NCBI RefSeq assembly: GCF_000620785.1
Contig: NZ_JIAI01000001.1
Location: 1,550,001 to 1,614,000, forward strand
Direction of reading: 5' to 3'
Source of the DNA: Actinospineispora acaciae DSM 45401
Lineage (GTDB): Bacteria; Actinomycetota; Actinomycetes; Mycobacteriales; Pseudonocardiaceae
Length of the DNA stretch: 64,000 nucleotides
Under the pieces are notes generated by a model, which worked only from the letters and a program-made list of their open reading frames with translations, had not been told where the DNA came from and did no database searches. Position 1 is the stretch's first letter. Every line of letters begins with the position of its first letter. This document shows, piece after piece, positions 41,794-49,917 of this stretch. Made by a program: the position numbers and the translations under genes.

Positions 41794-43521
41794 TCACCAG
41801 CCGCCGGCCCAGCCGGTGTCGATGGGGCCGTCCGGGATGGGTTCGTCGTCGGCGGCGTAGCGGAGGAAGTCGAAGTCGCAGCCCTGGTCGGCCTGGAGGA
41901 CGTGGTCGACGTAGAGGCGCTGGTAGCCGCGGCGCCGGGCCGGCGCGGGCGGGCGGGCCGAGGCGCGGCGGGCGGTGAGTACGGACTCCGGGACGTCCAG
42001 GGTCAGCGCGCGCTCGCGCAGGCTCAGCGAGATCGGGTCGCCGTCGCGGACCAGGGCGAGCGGCCCGCCGGCGCCGGCCTCGGGCGCGACGTGCAGCACG
42101 ACGGTGCCGAACGCGGTGCCGCTCATCCGGGCGTCGGACAGGCGCACCATGTCCGTGACCCCGGCGGCCAGCAGCTTGCGCGGGATCGGGAGCTGGCCCC
42201 ACTCCGGCATCCCCGGCACCGCCCTCGGGCCGGCGTTGCGCAGCACCAGGACGCTGTCCGCGGTGACCGGCAGCGAGTCGTCGTCGATGCGCGCGAGCAT
42301 GTCCGCCATGCCGTCGAACACCACCGCCGGACCGCTGTGCTCCAGCAGCCCAGGCGTCGCGGCACCCGCCTTGACCAGCGCGCCGAGCGGAGCCAGGTTG
42401 CCCCGGAGCACGGCCAGGCTGCCGGCCGGCTTGACGGGGCGGTCCAGGGACGCGACACACGAGCCGGCCGGCGGGACGAGCGCGGCGCGGACGGTCTGGC
42501 CGGTCACGGTGACCGCCTCGGTCCGGAGCAGCGGTTCGAGCGCGGACATCACGGCCGGGATGCCGCCCGCCTCGTGCAGGTCCTCGACGAGCCCGGAGCC
42601 GGCCGGCCGCACGTCCGCCACCACCGGGGTGCGGCGCAGCACCGCGTCCAGGGTGTCCACGCCCAGCTCGACGCCCAGCCGGCCGGCGATCGCGACCAGA
42701 TGGATCACGGCGTTCGTCGATCCGCCCAACCCGGCGAGGACGGTGAGGGCGTTGTGGAACGCGTCCTCGGTCATCACCTCGGCGGGGGTCGGCCCGCCGG
42801 TCGAGGCCAGGGCGACCGCCCGCGCCCCGGTGTCCTCGCAGGCCCGCAGCCGCCCGGCGTGGGTGGCCGGGATCGTCGAGGAGCCCGGCAGCGCCATGCC
42901 CAGCGCCTCCGCCATCGCGGCCATCGTGGACGCCGTGCCCATCTCCGTGCAGTGGCCGACCGACGGCGTGGCCGCCTCCTCCAGCAGCCGGAACTCGTCC
43001 CTGCTCATCGTCCCGGCCCGCACCTCGTCGGTGTAGCGCCACAGGTCGGTGCCGTTGCCGAGCCGCCGGCCCCGGAACCGGGCGGGCTGCGACGGGCCGC
43101 CGGTGACCATGATCGCCGGGACGCCGGCGCTGGCCGCGCCCATGAGCTGCGCCGGCGTGGTCTTGTCGCAGCCGCCCATCAGGACGACGGCGTCGAACGG
43201 GTAGGCCCGGATGGACTCCTCGACGTCCATGGACATGAGGTTGCGGTAGAGCATCGCGGTGGGCTTCATGAGGTTCTCGCCGAGCGTGATCACCGGGAAC
43301 TCGACCGGCAGCCCGCCCGCGAGCAGCACCCCGCGCTTGATCGCCTCGGCCATCGACCGGAAGTGCAGGTTGCAGCTCACCAGCTCCGACCAGCAGTTGC
43401 AGATCCCGACGACCGGCCGCCCGTCCATCGCGGCCCTGCCCAGGCCCTCGGCCCGCATCGACGCGCGGTGGATGAACCCGCCGACCCCGTCCTGGGCGAA
43501 CCAGCGCGCACTGCGGCTCAC
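41794..43521 (-). CDS. IlvD/Edd-family sugar-acid dehydratase
   Basis: 575 residues. The Fe-S ligand cysteines are in CNCWSE, MGGCDKTTPAQLMG and VGHCTEMGTASTMAAMAEALGM. These motifs and the size fit sugar-acid dehydratases (arabinonate/xylonate/gluconate type). It would convert an aldonate to a 2-keto-3-deoxy acid. The GTG start overlaps the LacI stop (GTGA). It is the last gene of the operon. Confidence 0.9.
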   Translation of the reverse strand: MSRSARWFAQDGVGGFIHRASMRAEGLGRAAMDGRPVVGICNCWSELVSCNLHFRSMAEAIKRGVLLAGGLPVEFPVITLGENLMKPTAMLYRNLMSMDVEESIRAYPFDAVVLMGGCDKTTPAQLMGAASAGVPAIMVTGGPSQPARFRGRRLGNGTDLWRYTDEVRAGTMSRDEFRLLEEAATPSVGHCTEMGTASTMAAMAEALGMALPGSSTIPATHAGRLRACEDTGARAVALASTGGPTPAEVMTEDAFHNALTVLAGLGGSTNAVIHLVAIAGRLGVELGVDTLDAVLRRTPVVADVRPAGSGLVEDLHEAGGIPAVMSALEPLLRTEAVTVTGQTVRAALVPPAGSCVASLDRPVKPAGSLAVLRGNLAPLGALVKAGAATPGLLEHSGPAVVFDGMADMLARIDDDSLPVTADSVLVLRNAGPRAVPGMPEWGQLPIPRKLLAAGVTDMVRLSDARMSGTAFGTVVLHVAPEAGAGGPLALVRDGDPISLSLRERALTLDVPESVLTARRASARPPAPARRRGYQRLYVDHVLQADQGCDFDFLRYAADDEPIPDGPIDTGWAGGW

Positions 43522-44555
43522 GCGGAGGCCCTGGCGATCAGCTCGACCGGCAGCCGCTCGGACACCGGCTCGGTCTCGGTGCCCTCGATCCGCGCGATCA
43601 GCCGCAGCGCGGCCCGCCTGCCCAGCTCGAACCCGGGTACCCGCACGGTGGTCAGCGGCGGGTCGGTGTGCTCGGCGAACGCGAAGTCGTTGAACCCGGC
43701 GACGGCGACGTCCTCGGGGACCCGCAGCCCGCTGCTCTTGAGCGCCTTGATCGCGCCGATGGCGAGCAGGTCGTTGCCGGCCAGGATCGCGGTCGGGGGT
43801 TCCTTCATCCCGTACAGCTGGGTGGCCATGCTGGCGCCGGTGGCGGCGTTCCACTCGCCCTCGAACCGCGCGAGCGCCGGGTCGAACGCGATGCCGGCGG
43901 CGTCCAGGGCGTCGCGGTAGCCGGCGAAGCGCTGCTCGATCATCGGCCAGGACACGGCGGTGCCCAGGAACGCGATGCGCCGGTGGCCCGCGTCGAGCAG
44001 CCGGGTGGTCAGCTCGAACGAGCCGGTGTGGTTGTCGGCGGACACGGTGCAGACGGACGGGGCGTCGATGTCCTCCAGGATCACGAAGTGGTCGGTCAGC
44101 TTCGCCGCCTCCTCCACGTATGCGCGGCGCATGGACTTCTCGCCGGACAGCAGCAGCAGCGAGCCGTCGGCGCGGTTCTGCAGGATGGGCAGGAACAGGC
44201 CCCTGTCGAACTGGTTCGGGTGCGCCGCGTGCACCAGGACCATGTAGCCGTGCTCGCGGGCGACCGCGCCGACCCCGGAGATGATCAGCGCGGTCATCGG
44301 GTCGGCCAGGTACAGCGGGTCGGGGTCGAGCAGCAGCAGCGCCAGCGTGCTGGTCTTCTGCACCCGCAGCCCGCGCGCCTGGGAGTTCGGCGTGTAGTTG
44401 AGCTCGCGCATCGCCTCCTCGACGCGCCGGCGGGTCTCCGGGCTCATCTCATGAACCTTCGCGTTGACCACGTTGGACACGGTCTGGACCGATACCCCGG
44501 CGAGCTGGGCGACGGCCTTGAGCCCGGGCCGTCGGGAAGGCGGGCGTGCGGTCAT
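43518..44555 (-). CDS. LacI-family transcriptional regulator
   Basis: 345 residues. HTH LKAVAQLAGVSVQTVSNVVN (about 13-32) with the LacI hinge MRELNYTPNSQARGLR, then a periplasmic-binding-like sensor domain with a sugar-binding LAGNDLLAIGAIKAL. It lies inside the sugar operon, so it is probably autoregulated. Its likely operators are the paired TTTRACGT sites at 54106-54173. Confidence 0.92.
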   Translation of the reverse strand: MTARPPSRRPGLKAVAQLAGVSVQTVSNVVNAKVHEMSPETRRRVEEAMRELNYTPNSQARGLRVQKTSTLALLLLDPDPLYLADPMTALIISGVGAVAREHGYMVLVHAAHPNQFDRGLFLPILQNRADGSLLLLSGEKSMRRAYVEEAAKLTDHFVILEDIDAPSVCTVSADNHTGSFELTTRLLDAGHRRIAFLGTAVSWPMIEQRFAGYRDALDAAGIAFDPALARFEGEWNAATGASMATQLYGMKEPPTAILAGNDLLAIGAIKALKSSGLRVPEDVAVAGFNDFAFAEHTDPPLTTVRVPGFELGRRAALRLIARIEGTETEPVSERLPVELIARASA

Positions 44556-44570
44556 GCGAGTAGAACCCCT

Positions 44571-45446
44571 CTATCCGTGGAACCTGTGTGCGGGGACGCC
44601 GGTGGCCGGCACGTCGGCCACGAACAGCGCGCCGTGGCGGTCGTCGGCGTCGAGCCGGTCGGGCGGCACGTCCTCCCGCGCCGTGGTGATCGCCAGCCGC
44701 CAGCCGGCGGTGTCACGGAAGAACGCCGTGTTGCTGCAGGAGGTCGCGGGCAGCCGCACCTCGCGCAGCGGCGTTCCGTCCGGGGCGAGCTGGCGGACGC
44801 GGCCGGTCCCCCAGAGCGCGACCCAGAGGTTGCCGTCCGCGTCCAGGGTCAGGCCGTCGGGGGCGCCCTCCAGCTCGGCGACCGTCGTCCTGGCCCGGAC
44901 CGCGCCGGAGGCGTCCACGCCCAGCCGCTCGACCCGCTGCCGAGGGGTGTCGACGTGGTAGAGGGTGTCGGGGTCGTCGGACGGCCAGGCCAGCCCGTTG
45001 GACTCGGTGAGCCCGTCCAGGATCCGCACCACCCGCCCGGAGCGTTCCAGCCGCCACAGCGAGGCGGTCCCGGTGCCGCCGGTGGTGTTCATGCTGCCCG
45101 CCCAGTACCGGCCGGCGGGGTCACATCCGCCGTCGTTCATCCGGTCCCCCGGCGGCAGTCCGAGCGTCCCGCCGAGCGGGGTCACCGTACCGTCGCGCGG
45201 GTCGATGGACGCGAACCCGTCCGCGCGGGTGCCGACCAGATGCTCACCGTCCGTGAGCCCGATCGAGGTCACCGGCTCCGACAGCACTGTCGTCCGGATC
45301 GCGCCCGCCGCGTCCCGCTGGTGCAGCCGCCGCCCGGTGATGTCGAGCCAGCTCAGCACCCCGAGCCGCTCGTCCCAGGCCGGGCTCTCGCCCAGCTCAC
45401 ACCGGGGCGAGTCCGCGACGACCTCGGCGCGCACCACCTCGCTCAC
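44571..45446 (-). CDS. SMP-30/gluconolactonase-family lactonase
   Basis: 291-residue six-bladed propeller: early CELGESPAWDERLGVLSWLDI with the metal Glu, then DRMNDGGCDPAGRYWAGSM, GLTESNGLAWP and GAPDGLTLDADGNLWVALW. It would hydrolyse the sugar lactone formed by the dehydrogenase to the aldonate. The GTG at 45446 overlaps the mutarotase stop (GTGA). Confidence 0.92.
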   Translation of the reverse strand: MSEVVRAEVVADSPRCELGESPAWDERLGVLSWLDITGRRLHQRDAAGAIRTTVLSEPVTSIGLTDGEHLVGTRADGFASIDPRDGTVTPLGGTLGLPPGDRMNDGGCDPAGRYWAGSMNTTGGTGTASLWRLERSGRVVRILDGLTESNGLAWPSDDPDTLYHVDTPRQRVERLGVDASGAVRARTTVAELEGAPDGLTLDADGNLWVALWGTGRVRQLAPDGTPLREVRLPATSCSNTAFFRDTAGWRLAITTAREDVPPDRLDADDRHGALFVADVPATGVPAHRFHG

Positions 45447-46471
45447 GCCGGCGCGACCGTGGAGAACTCGAACCGGCTCCGGTTGCGGTACGCCTGGCCG
45501 GGGCGCAGGACGGGTTGCGGGAAGTGCGAGTGGTTCACCGAGTCCGGGAAGGTCTGGGCCTCGAACGTGAGCCCGGCGAACGCCCGGTACTCGGGCAGCG
45601 GCGGCTTCGCGGTGACGCCGTCGAGGTAGCCGCCGACGTAGACCTGCACGCCCGGCTGGTCCGTGCTCATCGCCATCCGCCGCCCGCTGCGCGGGTCCTC
45701 GACCGTCGCGACCTCGCGCATGCCGGTGCCGGCGAGCACCCAGTTGTGGTCGTACCCGGCGCCCCGGTCGGACGTGCGCTGGACCTCGTGCAGGTGCTTG
45801 CCGATCGGGGTCGGCGTGCGGAAGTCGAACGGCGTGCCCGCGACCGCCAGCACCTCGCCGGTGGGCAGCAGCTCGTCGTCGACGGGCGTGTAGAACGAGC
45901 TGTTCAGCCACAGCAGGTGGTCGAGCACCGAGCCGGAGTCCGCGCCGCCGAGGTTGAAGTACGAGTGGTGCACGATGTTGACGACGGTGGCCCGGTCGGT
46001 GGTGGCCTCGATCTCGATGTCCAGGGCCGGGCCGGTCAGCCGGTAGGTCACCGACGTGGTCAGCGTGCCCGGGTAGCCCTCGTCGCCGTCGGGTGACACC
46101 AGGTGGAAGGTGACCTCGTCGCGGTCGGGGCGGGTCGTCACCCGCCAGGCCTGGCGGTCGAAGCCGCGCTCGCCGCCGTGCAGGTGGTTGCGGCCCTCGT
46201 TGCGGGTGAGCTGGTGCGGCGTGCCGTCCAGGACGAACCTGCCGTCGCGGATGCGGTTGGCGTAGCGGCCCGCGGTGGAGCCCATGTAGTTCGGGTCGGT
46301 CGCGCTCTGCGCCAGGGTGGGGCGGCCGAGGACCACGTCGGCGAGCGCGCCGTCGCGGTCCGGGACGTGCAGTTCGAGCAGCCGCGCGCCCAGGTCGGTC
46401 AGGACCGCCGTGCAGTGCTCGTTCGAGATCGTGACGACGGTGGCGTCGTCCTCCCGGGTGCTCTCGATCAC
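45443..46471 (-). CDS. Aldose 1-epimerase (mutarotase, GalM-like)
   Basis: 342 residues. It has STAGRYANRI, NHLHGGERGFDRQAW, VVNIVHHSYFNLGG with the catalytic His, YDHNWVL and GLTFEAQTFPDSVNH with the catalytic Glu. It interconverts sugar anomers before oxidation. It starts with GTG at 46471, overlapping the dehydrogenase stop. Confidence 0.92.
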   Translation of the reverse strand: MIESTREDDATVVTISNEHCTAVLTDLGARLLELHVPDRDGALADVVLGRPTLAQSATDPNYMGSTAGRYANRIRDGRFVLDGTPHQLTRNEGRNHLHGGERGFDRQAWRVTTRPDRDEVTFHLVSPDGDEGYPGTLTTSVTYRLTGPALDIEIEATTDRATVVNIVHHSYFNLGGADSGSVLDHLLWLNSSFYTPVDDELLPTGEVLAVAGTPFDFRTPTPIGKHLHEVQRTSDRGAGYDHNWVLAGTGMREVATVEDPRSGRRMAMSTDQPGVQVYVGGYLDGVTAKPPLPEYRAFAGLTFEAQTFPDSVNHSHFPQPVLRPGQAYRNRSRFEFSTVAPA

Positions 46472-47490
46472 TTCGACGTTCCCTTCATCTCGATCAGGAT
46501 CTTGCCTCGCGGCTCGCCGGACGGGGTGGCCAGCAGGTCCAGCGCGTCCGAATACCGGTCCAGCGGCAGGCGGTGGGTCACCAGCGGCAGCGGCCGGAAC
46601 CGCCCGCTGTTGAGCAGCCGCACGGTGGTGGCCCACGCGGCGGCGGTGTAGCTGAAGCTGCCCCGGATCCGCAGGTCCTTGTTGACGACGTCGTCGACGA
46701 GCAGGTTCGCGGACCTGCCGTGGCCGGCGATGCCGAGCAGCAGCACCTGGCCGCCGGGGCGGGCCGCGCGCAGCGCGTTCTCCACGGCGACGGTGCTGCC
46801 CGCCGCCTCGACGACCACGTCGTAGCCTTCCGCATTCGGGACGTCCACGGTGAAGTCGTCCACGCCCGCGGCGGTGGTGGCGAGCGTTTCCTGCGCGGGC
46901 CGCCGGCCGGCCATGGCGACCGAGGCCGGGGACCACATGCGGGCCAGCTGCGCCGCGAGCAGCCCCACGGTGCCGTCGCCGATCACGAGCACGCTGGACC
47001 CCGGCGCGATGTCGATCTCGGTCAGCGCGCGCAGGACGACCGCCGCCGGCTCGACCAGCGCCCCCGCCGCGAGCGGGACGTCGTCGCAGAGCCGGTGCAC
47101 CAGGTGCGCGGGCGCGGCGACCGCGGGCCCGGCGGCCCCGTCGAGGGTGAAGCCCAGCTCCTCGTAGTTCGCGCACATGTTCGTCCGGCCTTCCCGGCAC
47201 GGCCCGCACACCGAGCACGGGAACACGCCCTCGACCACGACGGGGTCGCCCGGCGCGAACCCGCCGGCCGCCTCGACCACCCGCCCCGACCACTCGTGCC
47301 CGAGGACCAGCGGGTAGCGGGTGTACGCCGGATCGAGGTCGCCGCGGATGATCTCGAGGTCGGTGCCGCACAGCCCGACGAAGTACGGCTCGACCAGCAG
47401 CCCACCCCCCGCTTCGACCGTCCGGTCCTCCAACACCACCTCGCCCGGCTCGCGGACCACCAGCGCCCGGCCCGACCTGTGCGCCGCCAT
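46468..47490 (-). CDS. Zinc-dependent medium-chain dehydrogenase (sugar/polyol type)
   Basis: 340 residues. Catalytic-zinc motifs GLCGTDLEIIRGD and GHEWSG, structural-zinc cysteines in PCSVCGPCREGRTNMC, and the coenzyme motif VIGDGTVGLLAAQLARM. It probably oxidises a sugar at C1 to a lactone, or a polyol. The ATG at 47490 overlaps the DapA-family stop (ATGA). Confidence 0.9.
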   Translation of the reverse strand: MAAHRSGRALVVREPGEVVLEDRTVEAGGGLLVEPYFVGLCGTDLEIIRGDLDPAYTRYPLVLGHEWSGRVVEAAGGFAPGDPVVVEGVFPCSVCGPCREGRTNMCANYEELGFTLDGAAGPAVAAPAHLVHRLCDDVPLAAGALVEPAAVVLRALTEIDIAPGSSVLVIGDGTVGLLAAQLARMWSPASVAMAGRRPAQETLATTAAGVDDFTVDVPNAEGYDVVVEAAGSTVAVENALRAARPGGQVLLLGIAGHGRSANLLVDDVVNKDLRIRGSFSYTAAAWATTVRLLNSGRFRPLPLVTHRLPLDRYSDALDLLATPSGEPRGKILIEMKGTSK

Positions 47491-48404
47491 CAGGCCGTCA
47501 CCTCCGCGTTCACCGCCGCCGCAAGGAGGTCGAAGCGCCGGTCGACCTCCCGCTCGGTCTCCGGATCGAGGATGAACCCGACCGGGCCTCGGGACCTCGC
47601 GTCCGTGAGCGCCCCCTGCCTGCGCAGCAGATGCTTCTGCACGGCCACGAACGAGTCCAGCGTGCTCTGGATCGACACCAGCGCGGTGAGCGGCCCGTTG
47701 ATCGCGTCGACGGTGGCCTGGTCGCCGGCCTGGAGCGCCCGCCACAGCGCCACCAGCGCCCAGCAGACGTCCGGGCCCGGCATCGTCCCCACGACCCCGC
47801 GCGCGAAGCTGTCCACCAGCGCCAGGCCCCCGCTGCCCTCGTAGACGCGCGCCGCGCCCCCGGTGGCGTCGCGCAGCGCGCTCAGCCTCGGGCCGATCGG
47901 CTGCGCCTCCGGCTTGAACAGCGCCCGGTCGCCGTACTCGCGCAACAGCGTCGCCTGCACCTCGATCGACAGCGGCCGGCCCACGTATCCGCTCGCGTCC
48001 TGCACCACCACCGGGATCCCAATGGCGTCGAAGATCCCCGAGTAGTACCTGAGCAGCTCGCCATCGTCGCAGGCCGTGCCGAGCGGCGGGATGGCCATCA
48101 CGGCGTCCGCGCCGCTCGCCTCGGCGCGCCGGGCATGCCGGACGGCGGTGTGCAGGCTCTCCGCGCCGACGCTGGCGGTGACGGTGGCCCGACCGGCGAC
48201 CACCGCGCAGGTCCGTTCGGTGGCCAGGTCGCGCTCCTCGCTGGACAGCCGCAGCACCTCGGACACCATGCCGAGGACGACGCCGTCGACCCGCTGGGCG
48301 AGCACCCACTCGATCTCGCCGGCCAGCGCGGCGAGGTCCATCTCGCCGTCGTCGGTGAACGGCATGGCCAGCACCGGCAGCACGCCGGCGGGTGACTGGG
48401 GCAT
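47490..48404 (-). CDS. DapA-family 2-keto-3-deoxy sugar-acid aldolase or dehydratase
   Basis: 304-residue class I aldolase-type TIM barrel. The Schiff-base Lys is 164 (LFKPEAQ). The usual YNxP tyrosine segment is replaced by VVVQDASGY, so it is not a canonical dihydrodipicolinate synthase. Given the dehydratase in the same operon it probably cleaves or dehydrates a 2-keto-3-deoxy acid. GAGGAG lies 5 nt before the ATG. Confidence 0.87.
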   Translation of the reverse strand: MPQSPAGVLPVLAMPFTDDGEMDLAALAGEIEWVLAQRVDGVVLGMVSEVLRLSSEERDLATERTCAVVAGRATVTASVGAESLHTAVRHARRAEASGADAVMAIPPLGTACDDGELLRYYSGIFDAIGIPVVVQDASGYVGRPLSIEVQATLLREYGDRALFKPEAQPIGPRLSALRDATGGAARVYEGSGGLALVDSFARGVVGTMPGPDVCWALVALWRALQAGDQATVDAINGPLTALVSIQSTLDSFVAVQKHLLRRQGALTDARSRGPVGFILDPETEREVDRRFDLLAAAVNAEVTA

Positions 48405-48424
48405 CTGAACTCCTCGTCGTGTCG

Positions 48425-49894
48425 TCATCTGGCGGTTGGTTCGTGGGCGTCCCGGGCCACGTCCCCGATTCGGTTGTAGACGGCCGGGTCGTGGCGGCGC
48501 AGGTACGCCGCGCGCGCCATCCCGACCAGCGCGGCGCACAGCAGCACGGCCCCCAGCGCGAGCACCGCGCCGCCCGAGGACACGCCGATCAGCAGCCCGA
48601 AGTTGCTCAGCGCGGCCACGGCCAGCACCAGCAGGCCGAGCATCCCCAGCACCGGCGCGACCACCGTGTGCCAGGTCCGCCTGTCCACGTCGTGGCGGCG
48701 GAAGAAGCCGAACACCGCGACCGAGGCCACCACCTGCAGCACGATGATGCCGGTGGCGCCCAGCCCGGTCGCCCACACGTACAGGTTGGTGTACGGGTCG
48801 AACCCGGCCACCGCGAACGCGACGATCACGACGACGGCGCTGGCCGCCTGGACGTAGCACGCCACCTCGGGCGACTGCCGGGTCCGGTGCGTGCGGCCCA
48901 GCGCCGTCCACATCAGGCCGTGGCGGCCCAGCGCGAACAGGTAGCGGGCCAGCGTGTTGTGGAACGCCAGGACCGCGGCGAAGATGCTGGTGATGATCAG
49001 CGCGGACAACACGTGGGCGCTGGTGGCGCCGAGCTGCGCCTGGACCGCCCGCGCGGTGAACGACTCCGGGTCGGCCTGGGCCAGCCCGACCACCTCGGCG
49101 GCCGGGAACGCCTCGGTCAGCAGCCAGGTCGAGATCGCGTAGAACGCGCCCATCAGCACCAGCGCCACGTAGGTCGCCCTCGGCACCGTCCGCCGGGGGT
49201 TGCGAGCCTCCTCGCCGTAGATCACGGTGGCCTCGAAGCCGATGAACGAGGTGTGGGCGAACACCAGCGCGATGCCCAGCGCCCCGCCGAACACCGCCGA
49301 GGGCGCGAACGGCTGCCAGGACAGCGACGCCGGGCCGCCCGCGTGCGCACCGCCGGTGGCCGCGATGCCCACGTCCAGGGCGACGATCAGCACCGTCTCC
49401 AGCGCGAGCATGACGCCCAGCACCCGGGCGCCGACGTCGACCTGACGCACCCCGAGCGCCAGGCACAGCGCCACGCCGGCGAGCGAGTATCCCCACCACG
49501 GCAGGTCGACGCCCAGGTAGGAACGCACGAACCGGCCGACGTAGGCGCCCAGCGCGCCGAACATCCCGGCCTGGATCGCGGTGTACGCGAACAGCGCCAG
49601 GGTGGCCGCCCCGAGCCCGGGGATCCGCCCGAGCCCCCGCGCCACGTACACGTAGAACCCGCCGGCGTTGACGACGTGGCGGCTCATCGCGCTGTACCCG
49701 ACGGCGAACAGCAACAGCACGCCGGTGACCAGGACGAACGAGCCGGCGGCGCCGATGCCGTTGCCCTGGCCGATGATCACGGGGACGCCGAGGACGACGC
49801 CCGAGAGCGGGGCCGCCGCCGACACCACGAAGAACACGATGTGGCCGGCGCCGATGGTGTTGCTCCGCAGTGTGGAGCCTTCGCTGTGGGACAT
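48425..49894 (-). CDS. APC-superfamily amino-acid/amine permease
   Basis: 489 residues with about 12 helices. TM1 has the APC pattern GHIVFFVVSAAAPLSGV, followed by SRHVVNAGGFYVYVARGLG, FIGFEATVIYGEEARNPRRTVPRA and LARYLFALGRHGLMW. The family imports amino acids, amines or related compounds. Its presence in a sugar operon is unexpected and suggests an amino- or amide-linked sugar substrate. It is 20 bp from the DapA-family gene. Confidence 0.88.
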   Translation of the reverse strand: MSHSEGSTLRSNTIGAGHIVFFVVSAAAPLSGVVLGVPVIIGQGNGIGAAGSFVLVTGVLLLFAVGYSAMSRHVVNAGGFYVYVARGLGRIPGLGAATLALFAYTAIQAGMFGALGAYVGRFVRSYLGVDLPWWGYSLAGVALCLALGVRQVDVGARVLGVMLALETVLIVALDVGIAATGGAHAGGPASLSWQPFAPSAVFGGALGIALVFAHTSFIGFEATVIYGEEARNPRRTVPRATYVALVLMGAFYAISTWLLTEAFPAAEVVGLAQADPESFTARAVQAQLGATSAHVLSALIITSIFAAVLAFHNTLARYLFALGRHGLMWTALGRTHRTRQSPEVACYVQAASAVVVIVAFAVAGFDPYTNLYVWATGLGATGIIVLQVVASVAVFGFFRRHDVDRRTWHTVVAPVLGMLGLLVLAVAALSNFGLLIGVSSGGAVLALGAVLLCAALVGMARAAYLRRHDPAVYNRIGDVARDAHEPTAR

Positions 49895-49917
49895 GAGCCT
49901 TGACCTCACTGTCGTGG

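Noticed and set aside
41788..43920. 710-codon plus-strand open frame
   Set aside because: It is antisense to the IlvD/Edd and LacI genes, which have clear motifs.
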